Shown here in pieces: positions 46,853 to 59,194 of a stretch of DNA of 64,000 nucleotides. The notes beneath the pieces are model-generated. The model worked only from the letters and a program-made list of their open reading frames with translations, ran no database searches and was not told the DNA's origin. How positions within the stretch are numbered: the first letter of the stretch is position 1; each line of letters opens with the position of its first letter. The position numbers were made by a program, and so were the translations under genes. Source of the DNA: Symbiodinium natans. Its lineage: Eukaryota; Sar; Dinophyceae; Suessiales; Symbiodiniaceae. Where the stretch lies: NCBI GenBank assembly GCA_905221605.1, contig CAJNDS010000415.1, positions 81,112 through 145,111 of the forward strand. Direction: 5' to 3'.

Positions 46853-47467
46853 TTAGGGTTCTGAAGCATCCTCAAGGCATGTAGCTAGCATGCTGCAAGT
46901 GGACATGCATACATCATTACAAGCCAACAAACCCTGAGCCCTGAGCAGCCACGCCAAGTAGAAGGTGACGATTATCCTGCACTTCGTTTGCCCAGTTGGG
47001 TTTGGAGCTTGGCAAAGCTTAAGGCATCTGAAGGCAGGATGACTATCGCCATCTACCTTCCCACACACGTAGTACCTGAAACTTCGACCTACTGCAGACC
47101 GCGCCTTGTCTGGTGGACATCTTCTCCTACCTACTTTCGCATCAGACTCTGTATCGGCACTACTTGTAACTTTTTGCGCTTGCAGCTGGCTTTGGACACG
47201 CTCTGGTGCCGGAGGATGCAAGTCGACAGGTGGTGGGGGTGGGATTTGCAGTGGCTTTGGTTCCTTCCCTGAGTCTCCAGACATTCCTAGCCACTGCTCG
47301 TCATAGCCCCCGAAGGTTCGAGGAGTGAAGTCAGAGCAGCGCCGGGCAGCGCTCAGACAGCGGCACCGCCAAGAACTCAAACGCTTGGCTTCGCCGGCGT
47401 CCTTCATGGGGATGTGTCTACAGGTCCAGGTGAGGGAATGTGAGGGATGGGCATTCGGGTTTCCCAT
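46853..47467 (-). CDS. Pro-rich protein exon(s), unrecognised
   Basis: An open minus frame of 204 codons. The protein-like part (about 47360-46985) reads RRCSDFTPRTFGGYDEQWLG, then a Pro stretch (PLQIPPPPPVDLHPPAP), then ERVQSQLQAQKVTSSADTES and RSFRYYVCGKVDGDSHPAFR. The N-terminal part may cross a splice site. No domain is recognised. Pro-rich linkers of this kind are common in regulatory or RNA-associated proteins, but no function can be assigned. Confidence 0.4.
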   Translation of the reverse strand: MGNPNAHPSHSLTWTCRHIPMKDAGEAKRLSSWRCRCLSAARRCSDFTPRTFGGYDEQWLGMSGDSGKEPKPLQIPPPPPVDLHPPAPERVQSQLQAQKVTSSADTESDAKVGRRRCPPDKARSAVGRSFRYYVCGKVDGDSHPAFRCLKLCQAPNPTGQTKCRIIVTFYLAWLLRAQGLLACNDVCMSTCSMLATCLEDASEP

Positions 47468-47469
47468 TG

Positions 47470-48290
47470 CACAAAGGGAATAAAGGGAAACATAGGCTAA
47501 GCCGTCTGCCGGTCATGATGCAGTTCAGAAGCTTGGGGACAAGTGGGAAGAGTCGTCCTTCTTGCTGGACGCTGCTGAGCAGGAGGAAAGCAGCACCAAC
47601 CTGTGGCTGTTCATGATTTCTACGTGTTGTTGACTACACGTTCGTGCGACGCTCCAAGATGTCTTCACGTGATTCGTCGCAAATGTGTCACGATCCCGGG
47701 CCACCCCTGGCCCCTAAGCGGCAGGAATCCAAAACTCCACGACCGATGAATTTTTCGACCGTAGCTTCCAGAACACCGACCCAGTCTGACAATGCCCTCT
47801 TCCACCCCAGAAACAACAAGCGTCGTTCGATTTCTCGTGTGGGAGGGGTGGATGGCCCGGGGGCAGAATACCCTAGTCAGGATCCATATTCTCCATACCC
47901 ATGCTTGCCACGCTGCCGCGAAGGAATCTGGCGCGTTCAGGGGGAACGCCCTCAGCTCGAGTCCACCAACTCGCCCTAACCCTTAACCGCAGTTTCTGCT
48001 TTTGGGCAACTTCTCACAGGACTACGCATCTTTGCACTATCTAAACCGGCCGATTTCGGTTCCCCAAAGCTCTTTCACTCTGCAGCTTGAATCTAGGGGC
48101 CGCTTGCACCTAGGAACGTTCTTGACTTAAGAGGAATCGTACAGCATCCTTTGCTTTTTGTTTGCAGGGAGGGGGGAGGGGGGTATGTCTCCAAAATTGC
48201 GCATGAGGGGACCTGAAACGCACTGGAACCTGCCAAGCCCTTATTTTTGGCCAGAGCCAGAATCTAGATTGCGGAGCTGCGAAGGGGCTC
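47470..48290. other. No gene seen
   Basis: A plus frame at 47644-47979 is Ser/Pro/Arg-rich low complexity. A G-rich patch lies at 48168-48183. No supported feature. Confidence 0.4.
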
Positions 48291-48599
48291 TATCTCCATC
48301 CCTTGGTCAGCCCTTTTTGAGCCGCTGAGCGACGCTGAGATCGAGATGTCCACATCTGGTGCATCTGGGCCACTGAAGACCGGAAACCTGGGACGCAGGA
48401 AGCAGGGGCCGGCTCACAGAGTCTGACTGGAAGGGGGACAAGAAAAATCACAAGCCTTTTATAGCCAAATCCCAAGAGGCTTGGAGACTGAAGCCGTCTC
48501 GCTCTCGAGAATGGGGGGCTGCGGGTATGGGTAGATGGGCCTTGGATTGACAAGCAGAAGCAAGGCCATTGGTACTTGCAGCAACATGCAACAGGACTC

Positions 48600-48865
48600 C
48601 CCAAGAACCCGGCACGAGCAACCACGCACGGGGCAGATGAAAGGTCTGAATCGGTTTGAAGGTCTGGAATGCCACAATTCTGGACCAGGCGCTTCAGCGG
48701 TTGGACTGGTGGTGGGAACTCCTGGCCATTTCCAAGTGCAGAAACCACAAACATCAAGCACAGAACGGCGCTCCTCCAAATGCTTGCCTCGCTTGAAAGG
48801 CCCAACAATGTCTTCGTTGGCCTCAATCCGACATCAAGCGTAGGCCGAAGAAACCACTCTCTCAC
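48600..48865 (-). CDS. Exon-like ORF with a membrane helix, unrecognised
   Basis: The minus frame reads LRPTKTLLGLSSEASIWRSA, then a hydrophobic helix VLCLMFVVSALGNG, then FPPPVQPLKRLVQNCGIPDL. It could be a TM exon of a longer protein. The remainder of the open frame down to 48290 looks less protein-like. Confidence 0.33.
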
Positions 48866-49225
48866 GTGTAGCCATCATCTCGCTGCATCCATCACTGCAA
48901 AACCATCGGGGGGCTGAATCGGTGAGGTTACAACTTTTGGCCACGGCTTGCAGGGTTCGGGGTTTGTGTGCAGGGTGCTGTCTTCTGAAAAGACAGGCTT
49001 CCCGACAGGCGCATGCCAATGATTCATGTTTGAACAAAGTAAAAGTTGTGACATGGTCACGATAGCATGCAGTCAGCACGTCATGCGGCTGTCTACTGCG
49101 TTTTAGAGCAAGCAAGCCTCAACAGTCCGCCAAAATCTCGGGGTGGGCGTGGGTTCCTACTCGGCAGAGGGCCTTGGCCAGCTCCTTCGCATGGTCCACC
49201 ACATTCCTTTGCCCCAGCAGAAGAA

Positions 49226-50370
49226 TCACTGAATAATCAAAAGCAAATGGGTGGCTCGTGAAGACAACATGCACCCATCTGCGGAATCTACGGAGCCCGT
49301 GTGCCCCAAGATAGCAGCGAGGCGCTGTCTGTACTGCTGCTTCGGCGTGAGCTCTTGTCCAGTTCCCATGCCACCCATGCCACCGCCTGGGTCGTGGTGG
49401 GGCATGGAGGAAATCCGACAAGAGACTTGTTTATGCCCCAAAAAAGAACCTAAACAGGCTCCCAAACAGCAGCCTGGATGCCGCCGGGCACCATGCCTGG
49501 CTGCAATGGCGGCTTCGGATGGGGACGCTCGCCATAGCTGTCGCCATACCTGCCTTCTGGGCCGTAGTTTCCACCAGGGCCTGGCTTCGGCATTCCAAGG
49601 GGGTGCTTCCGAAGCTCCAAGCCAATGGAAAAGACACACTGTCAAAGGAGTGAGACACTCACCCGACCCAGCTAATACAGCATCAACCTTATGATCTTTT
49701 CTGGGAGCAACTACCAATATTGATGGCAACAACAATGGCAAACAAACCCCACGTCTGCTCTCAGTCTCTGCGAGCCGCCTTGGCCTTGGCCCGCCCACTG
49801 CTGCATGTGCTGGCCATGTTGCCCGGGACGCATTCCGCGAGGACGGCCGTAGCGGCCGGGCTGCCCCGGCCACTTCTGCATGCGGCCTTCCCAACACTTT
49901 TCGGCGCATGGGCTCAGAATACTCAATGGGCAACAAACACCGGGAACATAGCCTTCTCCTTCCGAAGTTCACAAGACCCTATCCATGCTCACTGTTGCAG
50001 GAACTCTTCCAAAAAGGCTCACACCCGATAAGCCCTCAACTACGAGCCCCCTTGAGCCCCTTCGAGCCTGCAGTGCCCCCGCTGCCACCCCAATCCATGG
50101 CCAGCGTGCCAGCAGCGCCCTGGGTCTTGGAGGGCGTGTGGTCCCAGTTTGGGTTCTTACTAGACATCCAGCTGGGAAAAGGTTTTTCTCCGAGACCAGG
50201 CACGCTTTTCTCGAAGCTGTCCCAGTCTTTCTTCGACATCTTGGCCTTGCCCGCGAACTTCGCGGGCGTGGAGAACACTTGGTTTGCGCCCAGGTGCCAT
50301 GAGGTCGAAGGTTTCAGGGGGCTTTCGGGTTTTCATGAGCAGCATGGGCATGGACATGTACACCTCCTAT
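49226..50370 (-). CDS. Gly/Pro/Gln-rich protein gene (multi-exon)
   Basis: Four minus-strand segments share an unusual composition. About 50278-50040: FSTPAKFAGKAKMSKKDWDS, VPGLGEKPFPSWMSSKNPNW, with a Gly-rich end. About 49920-49780: MQKWPGQPGRYGRPRGMRPG then QHGQHMQQWAGQGQGG. About 49640-49440: GMPKPGPGGNYGPEGRYGDS then PPLQPGMVPGG. About 49415-49260: MPHHDPGGGMGGMGTGQELT then PKQQYRQRLAAILGHTG. The Gly/Gln/Arg-rich style resembles low-complexity tails of RNA-binding proteins. No RRM or KH domain is seen here. The shared bias across frames supports one spliced gene, but function is not assigned. Confidence 0.5.
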
Positions 50371-50429
50371 ACCTGCGCGGCGATAAAGCAGACGAATACT
50401 GTGGAAATGACATGAGTCTGTGACAGTCT

Positions 50430-51569
50430 GTGCATTTGCAGGGCAGCAGCTGAAGGAAACGATTACTTGGACCGTCTTCCAAAATTCAGCCCTGAGAAAT
50501 TCCCCCGAATCAAAGACACGAGCAAATACCCTGCTGCGGGGTTGTGGATGAACTTTATCCTACTACCCCCAAGCACGTTCGAAGCCCAGGTGCTGCTTAG
50601 TGGAACCAGGACGTGACGTCTGCGGTCCGTCCTCAGCTGTGTCTCTTGGAGTCCAGATTCCGGTTGCAGCATGCAAGGCGTGGTGGTTCATTCTCTTGCT
50701 CGCAGCAAAAGGAGCAGAAGGTGGCCAAGTCAGGGAACAGAAACTGTGGCATATTGTAGCGCTACGTAGCACTTTCAAGCACCCACTCCATCTTTCGGCT
50801 GTCCGTCGTACCAGCGCTAATGATCCCTCCGGCAGCTCGAGAGCACGCGTTTGGGTTTCAAAAACTTAGCACACACTCAGCCGGGCACAACAAACCTCAT
50901 GGGAACATGAACGAAGGATATGGGAGGGACTCTGTTCTTGAAACCAAAACTACACCTGCTAAGCCCTCATTGAATCCAAACTAATGCAGGAGTAGGCACA
51001 ACTCCTTCACCAGCCTGAGTTTGGAAACGTTGCCATCATGCGGCCAAGCAGACCAGCCTACCCCACTCCCCCCCCCCCCCCCCCCGCCGCCAATCCCCCA
51101 CACAAACGCGTTGAAGATCTCCTCCAAAGCGGAACCTGAATGCAAAAGTCATCCCCACAGAAACCTCACACTCATATGAATGCCCTGTACAGCTCTATCC
51201 TGCGAGGAGTGTTTCCTTTCACCCTGCTGAAGAACCCTCGGCTTCCACCGATAAGTCGTCGTGCACCAGGAAAGCAGCGAAGAGTCGGATGGTGGTGGAG
51301 CTGGCTTAATTAATAGGGGTTCAGGAGCAAGCCACCCCAATCAGTGGAGTCGAAGCGATTCCTGGCCGGAACCAGAACACGTGCCAGGATTTTGAAATGC
51401 ACCCCAGTTCGTACCTAGGAAGCTCCGGGTGGACATTTGCGTCCGAGGTGCTCCTTGATCTTGTTCTCCTCCGTTGCATTCCTTATCTTGGTTGCACTTC
51501 AGCGTTGCTACCGAGGCCTTGCGACTCTGGGTGCACAAGTAAATTCATTCAAATAAATAAACAAACCAA

Positions 51570-51604
<35 letters not shown>

Positions 51605-52000
51605 GCGCGTGCGTGTGTATGTATATATACTTGGTAGCAGCTAGCATGGCTCACAGACCCCAAGCCGGCTAGGACACTCAGCTTGCGAACTGCCAAGCGA
51701 CACATGCTCAGCCTTGGCCAGGGCTTTGATTGCACACTTCTCAACGCTGTAGACAGTCTTGGCTGTAGACTTCACGATGAAGTTGTTCTTGCATGCCTGA
51801 GCAAGCAAGCCCTCCGCACCTCTAAACCCGAACTACAAGGCTTCGGTAGAGTCTACCCAGGGATTCTGCTATGTGCCTCCTTGCACTCAGTAGGAAAAAA
51901 AACACCGATCGAAATCGACAGGAGGCTACGAGTACCTCCACCATGCCATTCGACTTCAGTCGACGTCAGTCCGGCGAGCGTGACTACTAGGAGGGTATTC
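50430..52000. other. No supported gene; C18 and (TA)n tracts
   Basis: C18 lies at 51068-51085, and interrupted (TA)n/(GT)n at about 51570-51630. Open frames are short and without domains. Confidence 0.45.
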
Positions 52001-52007
52001 ATGGATC

Positions 52008-52395
52008 TCATACACAGTGCTCCGAAATAGGTGTGCGCATGCTAGAGAGCGGAGGCCAATCGAGGTCTTGCTGTTCACTTGATGCCCAAAGCCACAGGTC
52101 CGAACACAAGTCAGCCAGTTTCCCGAGTGCAACTTGAATGCTCAGGGATTGCAAGGTTGGGCGGGGGGATTCCTTCTGGCATGCTTCTGAGTACGATAAG
52201 CCCCCATCACGCAAAAGGAGCTGTGTGACAGCTGCTTCATTGCCATCGGATGCTCTACACTGCCCAGGTGCAGGCATCCTTGTCGTGTCACGATCTGTTG
52301 GCAGATCATTCAGCATCTTGTCCGCATCCATCACATACTTCTCCTTGGCCGAGGTGGTGAAGTCCACGATTCTCGTGATGCGGAATCTCTTTCAG
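52008..52395 (-). CDS. Exon-like ORF ending in a stop, unrecognised
   Basis: The minus frame reads VDFTTSAKEKYVMDADKMLN, DLPTDRDTTRMPAPGQCRAS, EAAVTQLLLRDGGLSYSEAC and SIQVALGKLADLCSDLWLWA, then stops at 52008. Charge pattern and helices look genuine, as in a C-terminal exon. Family unknown. A second minus stretch at 52660-52580 (CTVGICFVAGFLVVCFGYLP) is a membrane helix that could belong to the same gene upstream. Confidence 0.38.
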
Positions 52396-52699
52396 AGATG
52401 GTCTGCCGCTCAAAGGCTCGCCGGGTCAGCTGCGGCAGCCATACGGGGAATTCAAGAATTCAAGCCAAGTCTCGCAGCCAGATCCGATAAGCAACGGTGC
52501 AATCTTCCTGAGCTTGGGCCCCAATTCTTCGGGTTTGGGGCTTGGGGTTTAGGGTTCGGATCATTTTCGACGTCACCGCTCTTCGTAGGTGCCGGCAAAT
52601 AGCCGAAGCAAACAACCAAAAACCCTGCTACAAAACAAATCCCAACTGTACAACCAGCAGGGAAGGCTCGAGGGACTGAACTATGAAGGCACATTCGGC

Positions 52700-53680
52700 G
52701 CATTTGACACTCTGCGCGTCCCGAGTCTCCGCACAAGCTCACGAACGCTGAAGACGTCGTCTGCGTCGCAAGGCCCGTGCTCAGTGTCTCCTGGGCTCTT
52801 CTGCATACTCTCACCCTCATCTTACAACTTCTCGCATCTTCAAGTGACACTCTTGCATTCTCCATCCAAAGGGACTTTTCGTCAGACGGACTCGCGCAGC
52901 AAACTTGCGAAGCAGGGCTGGCACAGTTGCCCTATGCATGTTTAGCCCGCGGGGGTGATGATGGCAGACAGCAGATCCAACCTGCAAGCTAGCGGTGCCC
53001 GGATGACACGCGGTAGCGGTGACCCCCGCATCACCACAAGAACATGCCGACGAAAACGTTTAGACCACCGAAACCGCGTGACTTTGTTTCTGTTGAGAGT
53101 CCAACCTTTTACTTGCCAGACTTGCCGAGGCGCCGTGCCAGGGGACCACGTCGGGCGGTGCCAATTCCTAGGCAGCAAGTTTCTTTCGGGCTGTTTTTGG
53201 TGTTCTTGGGAGGGTCGGTTCTTGAAGCCTTGATGAAGCCTTGTGGCCGCTTGATGTCTCCAGTGGCTTGGGAAGGTTCTTATTCTTAATTCCACATTCC
53301 CCAATGCTAAGCAGACCACGTGCAAACCCAGCGACCCAGGGAGCTCGCTTGCCGGCAGGCACCGATAGCCTGGAAGCTTTCACTCCACCACGCGAAATTG
53401 GTCACGCGTGCTCCGCACTCATTCACACCAAGGGTCCTCCGAAACTGTCCCCCAAAAACCTATAGTTACTATGTGCCATGGACCTTTAGGTATAATGTGA
53501 GGTCTTGTCCTTCTTTCCCTATTAAAACCATTGAATGTTTTATGCCTGAAGCATGTCAGAGTTGGGTTTATGGCTTAGCAAACTCACTCATCCTTGGAAA
53601 CAAGTCGGAGGGGGCCTTTCTGTTTTTCAAGAAAAATGAAACAACTATGAAGTAACACAATAGCGAGTCACCCCCCTGAT
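52700..53680. other. No confident gene
   Basis: Open frames on both strands (52942-53383 minus; 53044-53289 plus) are basic and Pro/Arg-rich, and mutually exclusive. I could not decide whether either is real. Confidence 0.35.
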
Positions 53681-56600
53681 CTTGGCCTCTCGTCGCTTTC
53701 TCACAAGTCCAAGTTATGGAAGGAACCGCCGGAAAGATGAAAAGAATAGGAAGGTAGAGATAAGAGAAGGGTGTTCCGCCCCCCTCTCCAAAACCTTCTT
53801 CATTCCTCTCCTCTCTTCGTCTCTTCTCTTTGCTTCTTCTTTTCTGACAACAGTGGGAAAGGGAAGGAATGAAAGAGCAGAAGGAAGGCAGGCACAAATG
53901 GGCCTCCTTTTGTGCGCCCGTCCTCCTTGCCTTTTTGTCTGCCTCGATGTGGCAAAGGTGAGCAAGGGAGGGGGGGAACGACAAGCCCTCCGTGCCCCTT
54001 GTCTTGTCGTGTTTTCCCAGAGTGTTGCGGGAAGACTGCGGGGGCCTTTTTTCCCGCCTCTCCTTTCCTTTCCTTGCCTTTCCTGCGCTCTCATAGAAAA
54101 AGGAAGAAGAAGGATAAAAGACAAAGCAGAAACAAAAAGGGGGTCATGCCCCCGCCTATGGGCCTATGTCTACTTTCTCCTCTCTTGCTTTCTGCTCTTC
54201 AGTTTCTGGACTCTGACACGTAAGAAATGTCTGCGACAGGGGGTGGCAGGGGGAGCTTTCCTTTCCCAGTCTTTCTTCCCTGTCTCCTTATCAATGAGAA
54301 AACGCATGAGGGGGAGGAAGGAGAAGTGGAGAGTGAGAGCGAGGGACAAGGAGATGGAGAGAGGAAGAAAGAGAATGAGAGAATGATAGTGAAAGAGAAA
54401 GGAAAGATAGAGAGAGAGAGAGAGAGGGTGTAGGTAGATAGATAGATAATAAAGAGGAAAGGCGAGCAACCGCAAGGCGTGGCAACTTTCTGTTGTTTTC
54501 CTTTCCACTTCAGTCTGTTCTTCCTCGCCATTTCTTCCTATATATCTCATTCGCGAGAAAAGGAGGAGAGAAGAGGAAGAAGAAAAGAGGACAGCAAGGA
54601 AGAGGGCAGATGGAGTGACAAGTTATCTGGTCCCTCTTCATACCTTATCATCTGCGAACATTACTCCTCTGTTCTCTTCTGTCTCCTGTTCTTTTGAAGT
54701 AAAGGTTCCCTTGTCTTGTCATGTTTTCCCAGAGTGTTGCGGGAAGACTGCGGGGGCATTTTTTCCCGCCTCTCCTTTCCTTTCCTTTCCTGCGCTCTCA
54801 TAGAAAAAGGAAGAAGAAGGATAAATGACAAAGCAGAAACAAAAAAGAGGTCATGCCCCCGCCTATGGGCCTATGTCTACTTTCTCCTCTCTTGCTTTCT
54901 GCTCTTCAGTTTCTGGACTCTGATACGTAAGAAATGTCTGCGACAGGGGGTGGCAGGGGGAGCGTTCCTTTCCCAGTCTTTCTTCCCTGTCTCCTTATCA
55001 ATGAGAAAACGCATGAGGGGGAGGAAGGAGAAGTGGAGAGTGAGAGCGAGGGACAGGGAGAGGGAGAGAAGAAGAAAGAGAGTGAGAGAATGAAAGTGAA
55101 AGAGGGAGGAACGATAGGAAGGGAAACATACGGGAAGGAGAGGGTTCCGCCCCCTTCTCCAAATCCTTCTTCGTTCCTCTCCTCTCTTCGTCTCTTCTCT
55201 TAGCTGCTTCTTTTCTGACAACAGTGGGAAAGGAAGGAATGAAAGAGCAGAAGGAAGACAGGCACAAATGGGCCTCCTTTTGTGCGCCCGTCCTCCTTGC
55301 CTTTTTGTCTGCCTCGATGTGGCAAAGCTGAGCAAGGGAAGGGGGAACGACAAGCTCTCCGTTTTCTTGTCTTCTCGTGAATTCCCGGAGAGTTGCGGGA
55401 AGACTGCGGGGGCCTTTTTGAAGGATAAAACACAAAAAGCAGAAACAAAAAAGAGGTCATGCCCCCGCCTATGGGTCTATGTCTACTTTCTCCTCTCTTG
55501 CTTTCTGCTCTTCAGTTTCTGGACTCTGATACGTAAGAAATGTCTGCGACGGGGGGTGGCAGGGGGAGCGTTCCTTTTCCAGTCTTTCTTCCCTGTCTCC
55601 TTATCAATGAGAAAACGCATGAGGGGGAGGAAGGAGAAGTGGAGAGTGAGAGCGAGGGACAGGGAGAGGGAGAGAAGAGGAGAGAGAATGAGAGAATGAA
55701 AGTGAAAGAGGGAGGAACGATAGGAAGGGAGAGATAAGGGAAGGAGGGGGTTCCGCCCCCTTCTCCAAATCCTTCTTCGTTCCTCTCCTCTTTTCGTCTC
55801 TTCTCTTAGCTGCTTCTTTTCTGACAACAGTGGGAAAGGAAGGAATGAAAGAGCAGAAGGAAGACAGGCACCAATGGGCCTCCTTTTGTGCGCCCGTCCT
55901 CCTTGCCTTTTTGTCTGCCTCGATGTGGCAAAGCTGAGCAAGGGAAGGGGGGGAACGACAAGCTCTCCGTTTTCTTGTCTTCTCGTGAATTCCCGGAGAG
56001 TTGCGGGAAGACTGCGGGGGCCTTTTTTCCGCTTCTCCTTTCCTGTTCTTTCCTTCACTCTCATAGAAAAAGGAAGAAGAAGAAGAAGGATAAAAGACAA
56101 AGCAGAAACAAAAAAGAGGTCATGCCCCCGCCTACGGGCCTATGTCTACTTTCTCCTCTCTTGCTTTCTGCTCTTCAGTTTCTGGACTCTGATACGTAAG
56201 AAATGTCTGCGACGGGGGGTGGCAGGGGGAGCGTTCCTTTCCCAGTCTTTCTTCCCTGTCTCCTTATCAATGAGAAAACGGATGAGGGGGAGGAAGGAGA
56301 AGTGGAGAGTGAGAGCGAGGGACAGGGAGAGGGAGAGAAGAAGAGAGAGAATGAGAGAATGAAAGTGAAAGAGGGAGGAACGATAGGAAGGGAGACATAA
56401 GGGAAGGAGAGGGTTCCGCCCCCTTTTCCAAATCTTTCTTCGTTCCTCTCCTCTCTTCGTCTCTTCTCTTTGCTGCTTCTTTTCTGACAACAGTGGGAAA
56501 GGAAGGAATTAAAGAGCAGAAGGAAGACAGGCACAAATGGGCCTCCTTTTGTGCGCCCGTCCTCCTTGCCTTTTTGTCTGCCTCGATGTGGCAAAGCTGA

Positions 56601-58228
56601 GCAAGGGAGGGGGGGAACGACAAGCTCTCCGTTTTCTTGTCTTGTCGTGTGTTCCCGGAGAGTTGCGGGAAGACTGCGGGGGCCTTTTTTCCCGCTTCTC
56701 CTTTCCTGTTCTTTCCTGCGCTCTCATAGAAAAAGGAAGAAGAAGGATAAAAGACAAAGCAGAAACAAAAAAGAGGTGATGCCCCCGCCTATGGGCCTAT
56801 GTCTACTTTCTCCTCTCTGGCTTTCTGCTCTTCCATTTCTGGACTCTGATACGTAAGAAATGTCCGCGACAGGGGGTGGCAGGGGGGGGGGCGTTCCTTT
56901 CCCAATCTTTCTTCCCTGTCTCCTTATCAATGAGAAAATGCATGAGGGGGAGGAAGGAGAAGTGGAGAGTGAGAGCGAGGGACAAGGAGAGGGAGAGAGG
57001 AAGAAAGAGAATGAGAGAATTAGAGTGAAAGAGAAAGGAAAGATAGAGAGAGAGAGGGTGTAGGTAGATAGATAGATAATAAAGAGGAAAGGCGAGCAAC
57101 CGCAAGGCGTGGCAACTTTCTGTTGTTTTGCTTTCCACTTCAGTCTGTTCTTCCTCACCATTTCTTCCTATATATCTCATTCGCGAGAAAAGGAGGAGAG
57201 AAGAGGAAGAAGAAAAGAGGACAGCAAGGAAGAGGGCAGATGGAGTGACAAGTTATCTGGTCCCTCTTCATACCTTATCATCTGCGAACATTACTCCTCT
57301 GTTCTCCTCTGTCTCCTGTTCTTTTGAAGTAAAGGTTCCCTTGTCTTGTCGTGTTTTCCCAGAGAGTTGCGGGAAGACTGAGGGGGCCTTTTTGCCCACC
57401 TCTCGTTTCATTTTCTTTCCTGCGCTCTCATAGAAAAAGGAAGAAGAAGGATAAAAGATAAAGCAGAAACAAAAAAGAGGTCATGCCCCCGCCTATGGGC
57501 CTATGTCTACTTTCTCCTCTCTTTGCTTTCTGCTCTTCAGTTTCTGGACTCTGATACGTAAGAAATGTCTGCGACGGGGGGTGGCTGGGGGAGCGTTCCT
57601 TTCCCAGTCTTTCTTCCCCGTCTGCTTATCACTGAGAAAACGCATGAGGGGGAGGAAGGAGAGCGAGGGACAGGGAGAGGGAGAAAGGAAGAGAGAGAAT
57701 GAGAGAATGAAAATGAAAGAGGGAGGAACGATAGGAAGGGAGAGACAAGGGAAGGAGAGGGTTCCGCCCCCTTCTCCAAAACCTTCCTCTCTTCGTCTCT
57801 TCTCTTTGCTTCTTCTTTTCTGACAACAGTGGAAAAGGAAGGAATGAAAGAGCAGAAGGAAGGCAGGCACAAATGGGCCTCCTTTTGTGCGCCCGTCCTC
57901 CTTGCCTTTTTGTCTGCCTCGATGTGGCAAAGCTGAGCAAGGGAGGGGGGGAACGACAAGCTCTCCGTTCCTTGTCTTGTCGTGTATTCCCGGAAGACTG
58001 AGGGGGCCTTTTTTCCCGCTTCTCCTTTCCTTTCCTTTCCTTTCCTGCGCTCTCATAGAAAAAGGAAGAAGAAGGATAAAAGACAAAGCAGAAACAAAAA
58101 AGAGGTCATGCCCCCGCCTATGGGCCTATGTCTACTTTCTCCTCTCTTGCTTTCTGCTCTTCAGTTTCTGGAGACAGGGAGAGGGAGAGTGGAAGATGGA
58201 GAATGAGAGAATGAAAGTGAAAGAGAGA

Positions 58229-58274
<46 letters not shown>

Positions 58275-58290
58275 GTAGAGAGGTAGTTTT
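53680..58290. repeat. Tandem array of 0.6-0.7-kb purine/pyrimidine-asymmetric units
   Basis: The landmark CATGCCCCCGCCTATGGG (with small variants) recurs at 54145, 54852, 55458, 56121, 56778, 57482 and 58107, giving units of 707, 606, 663, 657, 704 and 625 bp. Two unit types alternate. Type A carries TGGGCCTCCTTTTGTGCGCC (at 53899, 55269, 55875, 56538, 57876). Type B lacks it and instead has GTAGGTAGATAGATAGATAA (at 54429 and 57060). Units contain long GA-rich and CT-rich runs, ending in a (GA)n of about 45 bp at 58226-58270. Dozens of overlapping frames pass through because stops are rare. None is conserved in frame between units, so no gene is called. Confidence 0.93.
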
Positions 58291-58299
58291 CCTCTCCAC

Positions 58300-58800
58300 T
58301 TCAGTCTGTTCTTCCTCACCATTTCTTCCTATATATCTCATTCTGCGAGAAAAGGAGGAGAGGAAGGAAGAGGGGAGATGGAGTGACAAATTATCCTGGT
58401 CCCTCTTCTTACCTTATCATCTGCGTACATTACTCCTCTGATCTCTCTGTTTCCTGTACTTTTGAAGTAAAGGTTTACAGAGGTTTATCCCCTGTCCCTT
58501 CCGTTTCCATGGCATTTGGTGTACAAAGCCATAATGGTGTTAACAAAGTGCTGCCCTTTCGCGGCTGGGAGTGCGGAGAACTTGTACAACGAGAAGGAAG
58601 GGTCCGAAAGAGCAACGTTTTCATCATGGCCGCTCTGCTAGGACAGTCACTTAGTTGTTTTTTTCAAAAATTGAATAAGTTAACAAGACTGCTTTTACCT
58701 ATACGAATAACCAAACTAAAGTTGAAATTCATATGAATATTAATCAGGGTTTAGGGTCTAGGGGCGCCTAGGGCTTTGATTGGTGGGCATACTTCTAATT
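58300..58800. other. Spacer
   Basis: A fragment of the type-B unit continues to about 58470. Then unique sequence with no supported gene, and one TTTAGGG-like motif at 58747. Confidence 0.4.
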
Positions 58801-58803
58801 TGC

Positions 58804-59180
58804 GGGGCATCCCATAACAAGACTTCCCCTAAATGTTTTGGTCTCCTCCCACTTGTTTGGATTGTTGAAACAGACGGACCCTTCAAACACCTGAAACAGA
58901 CATGCGTGGGGCGTCCCATAACATGACTCCTCCTAATTGGCTTGAATCCCCCGACTTGCGTTGCTTGTTGCTGAAACAGAAGGATATATGGCTAACAAAC
59001 CCGTTCCGTTGGACCCTTCAAAGACTTGAGACTTGAAACAGACACATGTATGGCGAACAAGTTCGTTCCGGTGGACCTTTCAACCGCGTTGTACAAAAAT
59101 GTCCCCCAGACATCCTCCTTGGGGCGTCCGTAACATGACTTCTCCTAGTTGTCTCGGACTCCTCCAGCTGTTGTACATGT
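58804..59180. repeat. Degenerate tandem repeat, about 105-bp period
   Basis: GGGGC(A/G)TCC(C)(A)TAACA(A/T)GACT recurs at 58804, 58908 and 59121 (spacing 104 and 213, about twice 106). It is accompanied by CTGAAACAGA-type motifs at 58866, 58891, 58971 and 59033. It leads directly into the hairpin array. Confidence 0.75.
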
Positions 59181-59194
59181 TGAGACCGGAGAGA

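Noticed and set aside
53680-58480. Dozens of 60-230-codon ORFs on both strands of the 0.6-0.7-kb array
   Set aside because: Purine- or pyrimidine-only sequence contains few stops. Frames differ between units because of indels, and both strands are equally open. Low-complexity Arg/Lys/Glu or Leu/Ser/Pro translations are not credible proteins.
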